Shown: positions 1 through 11,880, numbered from the stretch's first letter. The stretch is 64,000 bases of DNA from Delphinus delphis (GCF_949987515.2 NC_082691.1:58783740-58847739), one strand, 5' to 3'. Program-made: numbers and translations. Notes: generated from the sequence alone by a model not told the origin.

Positions 1-345
1 AAGATAATCTCGGTTTCTCCCTGCGACCTCTGAAACATGTAATTTGGGGGAGATACTGTATTTAAAATGCCAATCCCCGTAATGAGCCCAGCTTAGCAGT
101 GTGAGCTCCCGCCCTCCCCTTAATGAACGGAGCTGTCGAGAAATAATTTCACTTTGATCTAGTTTGTGACCTGATTTTCTGGCTTAAAGAAGACTAGGCA
201 GCTAATTGGATTCTTCAGGTGCCTTTAATCTCCACCTCAACACTTGGAACCTGACCAAGCTGAATTAAAACGAGTCTGATAAACAAGATGTAGCTCCCAG
301 GGTAACCGCAATAAGAAAATCCCCCATCACGGTGGGGTTTAATGA
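1..345. promoter_or_regulatory. Candidate conserved non-coding element at the left (HOXA13-side) edge
   Basis: This non-repetitive, AT-rich stretch has multiple homeobox-type cores (TTAATG, CTAATTGG, TTTAATC, AATTAAAAC, TTTAATGATC) and no recognisable transposon. This matches the look of HOX-flanking enhancers. The call rests on composition only. Confidence 0.35.
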
Positions 346-950
346 TCACAGCGTGGCTGGCACCTCACAAAAAACATGAGGCTGTAGGGCCCCAGAACCT
401 GCAGCACGGAAGTCTTCAGAATCCTTTCCCCTTCCCTCCCAACACCCTGGATGTGGTTTAATTAGAGCGAGAAGGCGGGGTAGAGGGAGGTGGGGAAGAA
501 AAACTTACAGTTGGTGAAAGAGGCAGGGTTTGGGGTATCGTCTCAAAGGGAGGCAGGACGTTGAGGAGACTTTGTCTCTAGGAGAGGAAGCAGGCCGAGC
601 CTTTGAGGGCTGGACAGTAAAGATTGTAATTTGAATTTCCAACTGTGCTCCAAGAGTGAGGGGTGCAAGAGGGAAATAGGAGATGAGGGGCAGGGTTATG
701 CAGCCTGAGGGGCTGGGAATCATGGGTTTCATTTAATCTTTTCAGATGCCAGGATTCTGTGTTCTGGACGCAGAAGCAGGAGGAGGATGGAGTCTGCTGG
801 GACCTCCCCATTCTTAGTGTTGGGCCTGAGAAAGGGTTCTCTTGGGCTCCCTCCCCCACCGCCAGCCCCATGCTCCAGTTTGCTCTCTGCTTAACTTGCT
901 GGAAGAGTTCTGAGGGATTACTTCCTCCAAGGCAGGGAGAGTTTGGTTTA
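346..950. other. Unique intergenic DNA
   Basis: No gene, repeat or strong motif was recognised. Short open frames here lack codon or homology support. Confidence 0.5.
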
Positions 951-954
951 GGTC

Positions 955-1259
955 CGGATCTCTCAGTCTAGGCACTACTGACATTGTGGGCTGGAATATT
1001 CTTTGCTGTGAAAGGTGTCCTGTGCAATGTAGAATGTTTGGCAGCATCTCTGGCCTCTATCCACTAGATGCCAGTAGCCCCTACCCCAGTTATGACCATC
1101 AAAAAATATAACAAAGCTGATTCACTTTGTTATAAAGCAGAAACTAACACATCATTGTAGAGCAATTATACTCCAGTAAAGATGTTAAAAAGAAAAATGT
1201 CTCCAGACTTTGCCAAATGTCCCCTGGGGCCATAATCACCCCCTGTGGAGAACTACCAG
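955..1259 (-). mobile_element. MER20-like hAT-Charlie element, split by an L1 tail
   Basis: The segment 955-1103 matches the MER20 pattern (CACTACTGACATTGTGGGC, then ATCCACTAGATGCCAGTAGC). It resumes at about 1193 with AAATGTCTCCAGAC and finishes with GTGGAGAACTACCAG, the degenerate terminal inverted repeat. It is a nonautonomous, pan-mammalian DNA transposon with no coding capacity. Confidence 0.75.
1104..1193 (+). mobile_element. 5'-truncated L1 3' end nested in MER20
   Basis: About 85 bp (GCAGAAACTAACACATCATT, then AGCAATTATACTCCAGTAAA) is the 3' terminus of a cetartiodactyl L1. The same terminus appears in reverse complement at about 50359-50450. It ends in an A-rich tail and breaks the MER20, so it is younger. 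Confidence 0.75.
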
Positions 1260-1941
1260 TTTAGGCCTCGGTGAAGCAGGCATTTCTGGGAAAAAGAGTG
1301 GAGTACTTTGCTTGAAATGATCTTTGTAGGTTCTAGAGAGCCGGGGGAGCAGGATGGGGGACTCTCTCTTCTTTTTTGGCCTTTTGGCCAGCCGGGTCAT
1401 GAACACCTTCTAAAGGCTGCCTTGAACCTCCATTGCAACACCTTCATGAAGCCTTTCAATAACCATGTAGCTTCTAGAGCATATGATCCAAACCTTTAGA
1501 CATACTGAATCTAGGATAAATGTGTGTATGTGTTTAGATGCTGCAGGAAGGGGATCCAGGCCTCACCTTTTCGAGCAGATTTGAGTGAATGAAAGCTCCT
1601 TTCCTTGGCACACCTGGCCTTGAAGTGGGAAATGGCTGAGCTTTTGTGCAACCTGTGCTGTTGATGCTATCAGGGAGTGGAGGGCCTATTGCAAGTGTGG
1701 AGGTGAGAGTCGGTCTCTGTGATGCTGGTGGGGAGATACTTATGCAGTAAGGGGCCCTATAGCTTTGCAGCCATTGCTTCCCTCCAGCTCTGAGACCCAG
1801 CTGACCTGACTCTGAGCAACGTCTTCTGACCTAGGTTTTCTAGAAACTGTAAGGTCCAGGAAATTATGTTGGGCATAATTTATTGAACATTGGGCATTAT
1901 TATTCTAATGCTGATGGAAAGTAATTTAAAAAATAAGAATT
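1260..1941. other. Unique intergenic DNA
   Basis: Nothing recognisable was found beyond scattered short open frames. Confidence 0.45.
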
Positions 1942-2156
1942 GGGCTTCCCTGGTGGCGCAGTGGTTGAGAGTCCGCCTGCCGATGCAGGGGATACAGTTT
2001 CGTGCCCCGGTCTGGGAAGATCCCACATGCCGCGGAGCGGCTGGGCCCATGAGCCATGGCCGCTGAGGTTGCGCGTCCGGAGCCTGTGCTCCGCAACAGG
2101 AGAGGCCACAACAGTGAGAGGCCCGCGTACCGCAAAAAAAAAGAAAAAAAAGAAAA
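1942..2156 (+). mobile_element. CHR-type tRNA-Glu SINE (short form)
   Basis: It starts GGGCTTCCCTGGTGGCGCAG (tRNA-derived head) and ends in an A-rich tail after GCCCGCGTACCGC. It is flanked by a 7-bp AAGAATT duplication (1935-1941 and 2157-2163). The family is cetartiodactyl-specific. Confidence 0.9.
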
Positions 2157-2195
2157 AAGAATTTTACCACAATCCAGCCATCTCAATCTGATCCT

Positions 2196-2281
2196 TCCTC
2201 CCTTCTTCCCCTCTCCCTCCCCTTCCTTCCTTCCTTCATTTCCTTCTTCCCTTCCTTCCTTCCTTCCCCCCGTTTTCCTTC
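2196..2281. repeat. (CCTT)n / pyrimidine microsatellite
   Basis: This is an imperfect CTTC/CCTT tract directly after the SINE tail. The two short open frames across it are repeat artefacts. Confidence 0.85.
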
Positions 2282-2524
2282 CAGAATATGTCCACGTATA
2301 ACACAAATGAAGGAATGTAAAGATTGAGAGAAATTAATTTATTCCCAAGGACAGTTCTTTCAGGGTTAAATATCAATAATAAGACCAGGGTTAGACTGGG
2401 TAGTCCTTATGTATATTTTTACTACAGGCATCCTCAGTCTCTCCTCCAGAGCAGGTTATAACCATTTCGGGCTAGCTAGACACCTTTAGTAGTCAGGGTC
2501 TCTAGGTGCATTAAGCTTTAGGTA

Positions 2525-2725
2525 TTTGACAAAAATCACTGACCGAGTGCTTACAGAGTGCTAATCGATGTACAAAGATGAACTCATTTAATCTGTTGAA
2601 CTCTAGGAACTATTCCTGTCATCATCCTCATCTCACAGATGGAGAGACAGAGACACAGCCAGGTTCAGTAACTTGCCCAAGGTCATCCAGCTAGTAAGAA
2701 GCAATAGGATTGAACCCAGGCCCTG
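2525..2725 (-). mobile_element. MIR SINE
   Basis: The core is recognisable in reverse orientation (TTGCCCAAGGTCATCCAGCT, then ATTGAACCCAGGCCC). It is an ancient mammalian SINE with eroded ends. Confidence 0.75.
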
Positions 2726-3711
2726 GGTCCAGGGGCCATGTTTTCAAGCACTCATGTGCTGCCTCTTGTTAATGTGCTGTGTACAGACAGTGGCCCAGAG
2801 GACAGAAGTTGGGGAGGTGGGCATCTCTGTGCTAAGCAGGTAGCCACTGCTCTAGGACCCTTACTCTGAGCTTCAAAGCCAGATTCCTGGTCAACAGCAG
2901 GTCTAGTAACTGAAGCTTTTCTGATCATCGAAAGTAAGTTATGGGAAATGTAATGCATATCCCTGGTATTTACTACCTCAGGAACACAGGAGATGTAATG
3001 AAGGAGGGAAGGTTGTAATTGTAGAAAAACATCAATTCTAGTAACAGAAATCAGTGGCAGCCAGAGACATTCTCCCCAGGTTTCTGGCCCTGCTGGTGGC
3101 CCCTCCACCAGGCTCCATGCCCGGCAGGAACCCCCCAGAGGCGGAAAGGGGCCTGTTATAGGAGTCATCAACCTGTCACCATGGCTAGGGTGAATATGGC
3201 TTCTGAGTTGGGGGGAGGGGGTGGAGACTTAGTCTTTAGCACCACCAGCTGCAGGGAAGGGGGCAGGGGGCTGTGGGGTGAGGTTTGGGAGGGGGAGGCT
3301 GGAGGTGGAGCAGGCCTTCTCTACCTACAGCCCCCAAACAGATATTTATTGAGTCAGCAAGGCTCTGTGCTGGGCACCACTTTGCATTTAGCACTAGCAA
3401 GGTGGGACATCCTCAAGCAGCCTTAATAGTCCATAAGTGTGTGCACGTGTGGGTTTCTGAGAGAAAGATGGGGTGACCCAGCTACATAAATGATTGCACT
3501 GAAGGCTGAGATAAGGACCCAGGGACAGAGCAGTATGAATAGTGCGCTGAGAAGGGCGAGGGATTGGGGTCCGGTTGGGGCAGGCAGCCAGGTGGCCAGG
3601 GTGCTTGTTCTGGGCCTAGAGGGTGTCTCTGACCTGGGGCAGGCAGAGAGGGGGATTGTTGGGAACAAGCACAGACGGCAGTTTGGCTAAGGGTCAGGGA
3701 GGGTAAAGGAA
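2726..3711. other. Intergenic DNA with a weak L2/MIR remnant
   Basis: Mostly unique. At about 3340-3400 a fragment reading ATATTTATTGAGTCAGCAAG then CTGTGCTGGGCACC resembles an L2/MIR 3' remnant. No gene is seen. Confidence 0.4.
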
Positions 3712-3870
3712 GTACTGTCCGGTGCCCACTGTGTTCTAAATGATGTGCTTTGCAGGATTATCTCATTTAGCTCTCAACACACCCCTATGAGTTGGGCAGG
3801 GTTATTATTCCACTTTTACAGATGAGGAAACTGAGGCAGAGGGTCAGGGACTCGTGCCTGGTCCCAGGGC
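3712..3870 (-). mobile_element. MIR SINE
   Basis: The reverse core CAGATGAGGAAACTGAGGCA is preceded by the TATTATTCCACTTTTA region. This is an old, diverged copy. Confidence 0.75.
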
Positions 3871-4109
3871 TGGGTGGCCAAGGCCAGGATCTGTGTGACT
3901 GGGGAGCCCCCTCTCTCAGCCACTCTGAGCCAGGTCCATAGGTGGCCTTGTGTAGCTAAGTCCAGGTCAAGGGGAGCCCACGTGGGAAGTTTTCGTTTGC
4001 GGTTCGCATAGGAAAAAGCTGTGTTGTTCTTACAGTTCTGTATTTCCCTCCTGCCGCCGTCACATCCTACGTTTGATATCCAGTAGTGCTGAGAAATTGG
4101 GTCTTTTTT

Positions 4110-4510
4110 TTTTCTGGGGCGGGTCAGACGGCCCCGTCGCTCGGGTAAGGGGACCAGGGAACGGAGGCCGCGAAGGGTTGGACGGACGGACCGGAGCGGC
4201 CGGGAGGACGGCAGGCCCGGCGAGCGACCGCGAGAACGCGAAGCCCGGGGGAGCGCGGGCCGCGGGCGGAGACCGCGCCGGCCTGACCGAGCGCGCTGAT
4301 GCCTCCTCACGCCCGCCTCCGCCGCGTCCTCGGACCTCGCTCGGGGCTTCGGGCTGGAGAGTCGCCTCCGGCCGCCCGGCTTCTTCCGGCCGCCTCGCCC
4401 GGGGCTGCAGCAGGACGGGCCGGCGCGGCGGCGAAATCGAAATGGGGCAGTGATCCACCCTCTTCCGGCTGGGGGACAGGAACCGAGGCTCCCGGCTCTG
4501 CGGCTTAACC
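4110..4510. promoter_or_regulatory. Orphan CpG island
   Basis: This is a 400-bp block of very high GC and CpG density, abruptly bounded by AT-richer DNA, with no associated gene. It could be the promoter of an unannotated non-coding RNA or a Polycomb nucleation site. The open frames inside (up to 176 codons, both strands) are compositional. Confidence 0.55.
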
Positions 4511-4734
4511 AACTGCGTGGTGGGGCAAAGTCCTGGAACGTCTTCTAACCTGTGAAGAAAGGTTAGTAATGACAACAGTATCAACAGCACTCTACGCGTC
4601 TGCTTATCCTACGTGATAGGATCAAATGCGGTCCTTTACTCCATGAACACATATGAGATGTCCACCTACTATATGACACGCATTACGCTCGGCTCTTTTC
4701 ATTCCAAACTATTTTTCATTTGTGCCTTTTCGGA

Positions 4735-4910
4735 TAAATTTTATTGAAATACTATGTACCCAAAAGTGCGTAAGATCAACAAAATATCCCAAAGTACCTG
4801 TGTAACCAGCAAGAGATCAAGAAACAGAACATAGCACCTTACTACTCCCCAACGGGAGCCACTATCCTGACCTCTAACACCAACAAATAGTTATTTTCAT
4901 TCGACGAATA
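4735..4910 (+). mobile_element. Old L1 (L1M-type) 3' UTR fragment
   Basis: The text TGTAACCAGCAAGAGATCAA, AGAAACAGAACAT and CCACTATCCTGACCTCTAAC is typical of the L1M 3' region. It is non-coding. Confidence 0.65.
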
Positions 4911-5654
4911 AATGATGTGAAAGGGCACTGCACACAGGCAAGAAAATGCTATCATTATCAAAGTTAAGTGCTGTTGAGCCAGGGTGGCATTTATCTGAGC
5001 ACCTGCTTCTCCTGGATCTTTCCAAGGGACTGGAAGATTTGGTTTCTCATCCCCAGAAGACCTAGGCACCTCCTGTGATCTCAGGGCTTCTTCTGTGGAA
5101 TGAGGGGCTCGGCTTCCATTCTGAGGACCCTTCCTTCTGCAACGAATGAGGGTGGCTTGGGTGTATCTCAGAAATAATAGGACAGATTTGGAGCATGGCT
5201 TGTTGTTGTGTTTATTATTCATAAAACAAATATTATTAATGCATTCATAATACTGACACGTTTGAAGGTGAATGTTGCCAGCCTGAGGCTCATCATGAAA
5301 CCTCAAAGAGGTTTTACTATTGTACTTTAAACAACAACTGGAGTTTTCTTTAGAAATCTTTAGACAAGAGTGTTTCTGCCTGTGCCAGCAGAATCTTCCT
5401 ACTAAACAGTTTTCTCAAGTACCACTGGGTGGTAGATGGATCTGAATGTTCTCACAACAGGGCAGCATCAGGTATGGAGAATATGATGGAGTGAAAACTC
5501 CTTACATATCAGTGCGGATTTACAATTGACAAAGCCCTGGCCATTTCTCCATCTCTTTCGTGGGGTTAATGTGAATGTTTCCTTGGATTTTGTTTTGTGA
5601 TGCTGGAAGGGTATGAAATTTCAAGATTTGTTAATTTTGAGGGTGACTCTGGCT
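4911..5654. other. Unique intergenic DNA
   Basis: No recognised element. A 154-codon minus-strand open frame (4842-5306) has no homology that I recognise and overlaps an L1 fragment. Confidence 0.4.
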
Positions 5655-5870
5655 TTAGTTCCTGTGTGAGACAGATAGATTTAAGTCCCCACTCTGCCAC
5701 CTACTTGATTTGTGACCTTGGGTAAGTCTGCTCACAATTCTAAACTTGTTTCCTCAACTCAAAAATGGATATGATATCACCTAGATAAACCCACAAGACG
5801 GTTGTGAAGTTTAAGCTTCATGATGCAAATAAAGCAGTTAGCCTGGAGCCTACAGTAATGTAGGTGTAAT
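5655..5870 (+). mobile_element. MIR SINE
   Basis: The pattern CTGCCACCTACTTGATTTGT, TGTGACCTTGGGTAAGTCTG and CGGTTGTGAAG follows the MIR consensus in sense orientation. Confidence 0.7.
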
Positions 5871-5944
5871 AATAGCTTTAACTGTATAATATCAATATTG
5901 TTATATAATGTAATTCTCATAGACATGGTAGAAATCATTCTAAT

Positions 5945-6335
5945 ATTACAGGCAATAAAACAGGAAGTATTGAACCACTAACATATGCTACATTATGGAT
6001 GAACCTTAAAAAATTATGCTAAGTGAAAGAAGACACAAAAGACTAGTTATTGTATGATACCATCCATCTAAAATTATTCAGAAAAGGTAAATTTTTAGAG
6101 ACCGAAAGCAGATTAGTGGTTGCCTCAAGCTGGAGGTGGGAAGAAAGATTAACTGTAGGTCATGAGGGATCTTGGGAGGGAGGGAGGGGAATGAAAATGT
6201 TCTAAAACTGATTTATCGTGATGGTTGCACCACTTGGTAAAGTTACTAAAAATCATGGAATCATACATCTGGAATGGGTGGTTTAATAATATATAAAATA
6301 TATGTCCGCAAAGTTGTTTTAAAAACTCAGAGGTT
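5945..6335 (+). mobile_element. Old L1 3' end (L1M-type)
   Basis: It contains GAACCTTAAAAAATTATGCT, AAGTGAAAGAAGACACAAAA, ATTGTATGATACCAT and ATGGTTGCACCACTTGGTAA, the familiar L1 3' UTR signature. It is truncated and non-coding. Confidence 0.75.
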
Positions 6336-6980
6336 ATCACAGAAGAAGAGGTAGGACAGAATCCAGGTTTCTAATTAGATGTTCTTTAGACTGTGGTATA
6401 GTCATTTGCCTCCCACTGGGTAGGAGAGAGAAGGCAGAGCACAGGGGAGAAGCTATTGTTAGAATCTCCGTTAAATCAGGGATGGAGCTAAAACAATTAG
6501 GAGAATGTGGCGTGGACAGTGTCTTGAGGAGGCGAGAATGGGGGAAAGCATAAGCTTTTTTAGGGGCTGTAAAAGAGTAAGTAATAGCTGTGGCTAACTT
6601 TTATTAAACTCAGTATTCAGCAAGCTTTATATTCTAAAGCTATGTTCTTAGTATTCTAAAGAGCTTAGTATCCTGAAAGCTTTATGCACATCACCTTGTT
6701 TAAACTGCACAGCACATTGTAAAACGTACAGGAAAAATGTCAAGAACTGAGATCGTGAGGACAAACGGAATAAGAACTAAATTCATAACTATCAAAATTG
6801 CCTCCAAAGAGGTTTTAAAGGTTTGTATGTTTGTTTTACCTTTAACCAACAGCGTGAGGGTGAGTGTCCTTGTGCGCCGTCGTCCGTCTTCAAAGTTCTT
6901 TTGCACAAACTGAACCATGTAGAAAATCGGCTTCCGTATTTGAACTGGCCAGAGCTCCACCTCCGTGGAGGGCTGACCGG
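6336..6980. other. Unique intergenic DNA
   Basis: AT-rich on the left and rising in GC to the right. No gene or clear repeat is seen. Confidence 0.4.
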
Positions 6981-6984
6981 AATA

Positions 6985-7500
6985 GGTGGGGGGCCTGGAA
7001 AGGAACACCACGTCGGGGAGCACTGGGGTGTGTCCAGGAGAGGGGCGGGTCGGAGCAAGGGCCCCCGGGGGTCGGGGTGTCTGCAGGGCTCCTCACAACT
7101 CGGAGGGATGGGACCCTGCCGCCTGGAGCCCAAGGCTTTCTCGCAGGTGGAGGATCCATGTTGAAGCCGGCAGGAATGGTCTCGCCCAGCCCACTGTTCC
7201 TCCAGGGTCGAATTTCCTCCCGATAAATACGTGGAGTCGGTTTGGAGATTCCCCGGCTACGCGCCCCCCTTTCACCCCGCGCCCCCCAGCCCGCCCGCCG
7301 CCGACAGTGCCCGCGGCCTCCAACGCCTGAGTCACCGAGTCGCCCCGCACCTGCCCGCGGCATTGTTGGCAACGAGCCCGCCCGTCTCCGCTTTGGCTGG
7401 ACCCTGGAGGTCCGGTACCCGCAGGCGAGGGGTCGGTTCCTGCCTGCTACATCCTCCTTTTTCCACCCCGGGGGTAGAGGTAAACAGGCCAGGCTGACCT
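6985..7500. promoter_or_regulatory. CpG-rich island without a gene
   Basis: The block is GC- and CpG-rich, densest at 7230-7440. It holds several overlapping open frames on both strands, none family-like. It may mark an enhancer or a non-coding RNA promoter between HOXA13 and EVX1. Confidence 0.45.
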
Positions 7501-8029
7501 ACACCACTGCAGGTGGGCCGGGGAAACTGAGGCTGGGGTAGGAGCTCAGACGAGCCAGCCCAGCTTTGGCCAGCACAGCCGTGTCCTCCACGTGGGGGAA
7601 CCTGCATCCATCACCCCTCCCCGCCAGGTCCCCACCTAGTCGGTCTCTTCCTTGGGTCAGTGGAATGCAGAAGTCCCCAAGTGCCCTAGTAGGGCACTTC
7701 TGACCTAGAGTCATTGGCCAATACAGAATTTTATAACAATTCAAATTAGTTGCCAACATGTAAAAACACTTGAAAATGAAACATCTGGCAACTCTATTGG
7801 CTGGTGCTGAGAATCTGCCATCCCAGTCTTCTCAATTTCCTAATATAACCAAGACATCTCTCTCATTGCTACTACAGGGCTACTCCTGTAGGCATCGGTG
7901 TGCATCCCCTGCTGGGGTCACAGAATGCCGTGGTGGGGACACCCTGAAAAACAAATCCCTTTAGCTTCCTCTGATACTTGATGCTGTGAATTGGCCAAGG
8001 TCACCAGTGTGTGACAGAGTTGGGATTGG
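7501..8029. other. Unique intergenic DNA
   Basis: Nothing recognisable. Confidence 0.4.
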
Positions 8030-8135
8030 CCTCTGTTTATTGACAAGGGCCCAGAGGAGTGAAGTGACTTGTCCAAGGTCACCCAGCCAGGCAATGGCAG
8101 GAGCAGTACTAGAGTCCATTTCCCTGACCATTGGC
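8030..8135 (-). mobile_element. MIR SINE fragment
   Basis: GAAGTGACTTGTCCAAGGTC followed by ACCCAGCCAGGCAATGGCAG is the reverse MIR core. Confidence 0.65.
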
Positions 8136-9397
8136 CCATTCTCTTGGTTGCCCAGGGGCCTCAGTAAAATGCAGTCATTGGCCAAAGATGTTGCACATGA
8201 CCCTGACCTGGGCTTTTGGGCTTTTGACCTAGTCACTGGTTAGACCAACCACGTTTCCCTTGCTTCCATCTACACCTATAGAATGGAGAAATCCGTAATG
8301 GCTGGCGTGTGTCTAACTTTCAGCTTTCAGGGGATGGATTCTCGTCTAAGAAACATCACAGGCCTGTGGCAGCTATTCCTCATCCTCATGCACAGTCTGA
8401 AAATAGACCTGGTTGGTACTATAGCAATTATACTTGAATGTGCTAATCTGATCCATTGGAAATCCACCTAGCCATCAGGGGAATTTTCCAGAACCTTCAA
8501 ACTTGCCACCTACAGGGTGGATGAAGACAGCAAAAGTAAAAGCCGTGTCACGTGAGCAGCCCTGTCACAGTTCTTCTTCGTTCTGTCTCCGGTTTTTCAC
8601 TGGGGAGCCAGGAAGAATTGGCTAGACTAGCAGAGGGCCCACAGTGGTGGAGACTCCCTACCATAAAACCAAAACAGGGAAACACGGTGGGTGAAAAGGG
8701 AGTTGTCAGAGATACTAACTGATGTAGAAAAGGAGGAAGACTTCTGAAACGGCTTCTTATTTTTCCCACCCAAGACTAAAGCGCATAAAGCAGGCCAGAG
8801 ACCCTCATGTTTCTCCATCAAGGAAATAAAAATCGGAGGCATTTATGTTAGTTTAGCATATGGAAGATCTATCTGTAACTGCACGAGCTCTTCAAACAGA
8901 TCCCCTTACCTCCTTAGCAGAAAGTGAACAGCTTTTTTCAAAAGCTACATTTTTGTGTGTGAGAGAGGATCAATTTGGATTTGAAATCAAGAAGGTTTAA
9001 CGATAGTCACTCTACATGACATTACCACCCATTTTAATAAGGTCCAAGATGTTTAATAGCTCACTTAAGGTCTTACAGCAAATTGAGAACAGAAATAGAA
9101 ATACAAGAGTTGGCTGATTTTCTCAGTTGGTCTCCTGAGAAAGGCTTGTTCATTTTCATTCTGTCTCCAGAGGAGCTTCTCATATGCCCTCTTCACAATC
9201 TCTCTACAGTATCTCACTTAGGTGTTATCACTGTGCAGGTAAAATGATTTTTTAAAATGGCATATTGTACATGTACACATAATTAGATGACTGCTTGTAC
9301 TCTAGCAACTTTTTCTTCGGTTCAGCTGCCTGCCTGGAAAAAGGCTTAGTGTAGCCTGAAGTTCTATTAAGATGTTGTATAATTTGTCAGTGGAAAG
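8136..9397. other. Unique intergenic DNA
   Basis: No gene. A faint MIR-like trace lies at about 9040-9120. The rest is featureless to the eye. Confidence 0.4.
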
Positions 9398-9447
9398 TAT
9401 CACACACACACACATACATACACACACACGCACGCGTGCGCACACCC
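9398..9447. repeat. (CA)n microsatellite, interrupted
   Basis: CA repeats are interrupted by CATA and CG-containing units. A short CT tract follows at 9494-9513. Confidence 0.9.
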
Positions 9448-9548
9448 CTTTATCACCACCCAGAAACCTTGGGAAATTTACATTTTCTTATAGTTCTCTC
9501 TCTCTCTCTCTCCACCTCCCCCCTCCCCGTTCTTGTTCTCTCTTTTTA

Positions 9549-9875
9549 TTTTTTTATTATTATTTTAAATAAATTTATTTATTTATTTTTGGCTGCGTTG
9601 GGTCTTCGTTGCTGTGCACAGGCTTTCTCTAGTTGCGGGGAGGGGAGGATACTCTTCGTTGCGGTGCTTGGGCTTCTCATTGCGGTGGCTTCTCTTGTTG
9701 CAGAGCATGGGCTCTAGGCGCGCGGGCTTCAGTAGTTGTGGCTTGCAGGCTCAGTGGTTGTGGCGCATGGGCTTAGTTGCTCCGCGGCACGTGGGATCTT
9801 CCCGGACCAGGGCTCAAACCCGTGTCCCCTGCATTGGCAGGAGGATTCTTAACCACTGTGCCACCAGAGAAGTCC
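9549..9875 (-). mobile_element. CHR-type SINE, long form
   Basis: In reverse orientation it has a poly-T/TTTA head, GGCTGCGTTGGGTCTTCGTT and the tRNA-derived end CCACCAGAGAAGTCC. It is flanked by a perfect 15-bp target duplication TGTTCTCTCTTTTTA (9534-9548 and 9876-9890), which shows L1-mediated insertion. Confidence 0.93.
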
Positions 9876-9890
9876 TGTTCTCTCTTTTTA

Positions 9891-10739
9891 ATTTGGAAAA
9901 CAGAACTCCTTCACTTCCCATTCTCTTGTGGGCCTGCGCTCTATGATGTCAGAGACCCAGGCTTCTTCCGCCTCGTTGCTCTGCCGTATCTAGGTCCAGG
10001 ATGTCAGTAGACAAGCTCCAGGCAGCAGGACAGAGGAACAGTAAAGATGACAGTGCAAGGGCTTATATACTTCTGTTTTCAGTGAAATGTTGGGAGGTGG
10101 AAGGAATACATTACAAAGATTTCTCCTTTCTCCAGAGAGCTGGCTTAAAAGGACAGCCAATTCAGAAAGGAAAACTAGATTCCCCTTCACCAGCTTCCAC
10201 TTCCAGCCTCTTGCCCCCATGCCCACTGAGAACAGTGCCCAACATGGCAGCCTCTTTGCATTTCTTATACTATCCACCTCCCACAGATACCAAAGAAAGT
10301 CCCACGCCACCAAAACTTAGTCTCTTCCCTCAAAATAGAAAAGAGACTGACAGGAATAGTTCTCATTTAGCAATTTACTATACTTGTGGCATTAAACCAG
10401 GGACATTACTGTAAGGCACTGGGCGGGATGCTCCTCAGTTGACAATGTGAAGGAAGTGAGAGGTCTTGGAGGTCCACTCATATCCTGCTCTCCTCACTTC
10501 CTCAATCCTGCCTCCGTGCCTCCCTCCTGCCCTGCCCTGGCCTTCCTCTCACCCACTCCCATAACACTGGTAAACTGTTGTTGGGTCGCTAAGGACTGAG
10601 CAGGTGATGGCGTAAAATGTCCTTCCTCCCAGAGGGCGTACTCCTTAATAAGCAGAAGAAAACTTCATGGTTCCAAAGATTAAAAGCTAAAATGCAGGCA
10701 ATAGGGATCTATCCGGGCCAATAACTGCATGAAGACGGC
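9891..10739. other. Unique intergenic DNA
   Basis: No gene or repeat recognised. Open frames up to 137 codons occur on both strands without homology. Confidence 0.4.
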
Positions 10740-10860
10740 CATGCAGCTATTGTTCACCCCCATTTTATGGGGAAGCTCCTGAAGGTTAAGCGACTTGTCC
10801 AAGCTAACTAGTGGTGGAGTCAGAATTGAACCCCAGGTCTCTTTGGCTCTGAATAGAAGT
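10740..10860 (-). mobile_element. MIR SINE fragment
   Basis: AAGCGACTTGTCCAAGCTAA followed by GAATTGAACCCCAGGTCT matches the reverse MIR core. Confidence 0.65.
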
Positions 10861-10977
10861 GGCTCCCCACTGGTATATTTGCCCCAGGCATGGAGTGCTT
10901 CCTTCACTCATCTTCCTTTCATTCCACAAACTCACAGAAATCCCTTGGGCTCACAGGGAAGTAACACACCACAGTAG

Positions 10978-11215
10978 TAATAACTAGCATTAACTGAGAC
11001 TTACTACAAGCTAGATACTCTTCTAAGTGCTATATATGTACTAACTCATTTTATCTTCATGTGGCCCCATTTTACAGATGAAGAAAAGAAGTTTAAAGAA
11101 GGTAAGTAATTTGCCTAACATTACACTGCTAGTACAGTGAGTGTCAGAACTGGAATTAGAACCCAAACAGTCTAACTTGAGTTTGGGCACTTAACCATTA
11201 TGCTAAATTTCCACT
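10978..11215 (-). mobile_element. MIR SINE
   Basis: This long copy in reverse orientation shows TTCTAAGTGCTATATATGTA, CCCCATTTTACAGATGAAGA and GGCACTTAACCATTATGCTA. Confidence 0.75.
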
Positions 11216-11675
11216 ACAGTTAAGAAAGCAACAATGGTTCCCTATTACTATTTATGTATCATCTGCCTATGCCTTTGAGCTACCATAAAGGGGAAATTCC
11301 ATTATCACACTAGACATATCTAGATTTTCTTCTCACTACCCAGTTCCCAGTGAAGGGAGTTACAGGGAGGACACAGGAACCTGGACGCCATCTATGATGG
11401 TACTGCAAAGATGCCAGCCAGATAATTTCTTTACTTCAGTTATGCAGTTACCATCTCCGTATTTGTTTGAACTCCAACAAGTGCATGAATGCACGCTAGT
11501 TTTGCTATGTAGCTATTTCTGGGAAATGTTAGCCACCATGTAGGGAGAGGGGCATAAACATATTACTGGTTCCCTGGGCACCATTCCACTTCACATTCAC
11601 TGCTGGTTCTCACTCACCAAGAGTATCATGTTGAGAAAAGAGGATCGGAAACATAGGGTGAAGTAGGGGCACTGA
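11216..11675. other. Unique intergenic DNA
   Basis: Nothing recognisable. Confidence 0.4.
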
Positions 11676-11880
11676 AGTGAGTACCCACTGTAGGCCAGAC
11701 ACTGTGCTAGGCCCTTTCCACGTGGCATCTCATTCAATCTTCAGAACAGCTCTGAGAGGCAGGCCTCACATCATCCCTTAGATCTGACATCCTGCAGCTT
11801 CGATTTGCTCAAGGTCACTGAAGTAAGTTCCAGAATTGGAGTTCAAGCTCTGGCCTCCAACTGCACGCTCTTATCTTGTT
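11676..11880 (-). mobile_element. MIR SINE
   Basis: The text GCCAGACACTGTGCTAGGCC and CAAGGTCACTGAAGTAAGTT shows a diverged reverse MIR. Confidence 0.65.
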
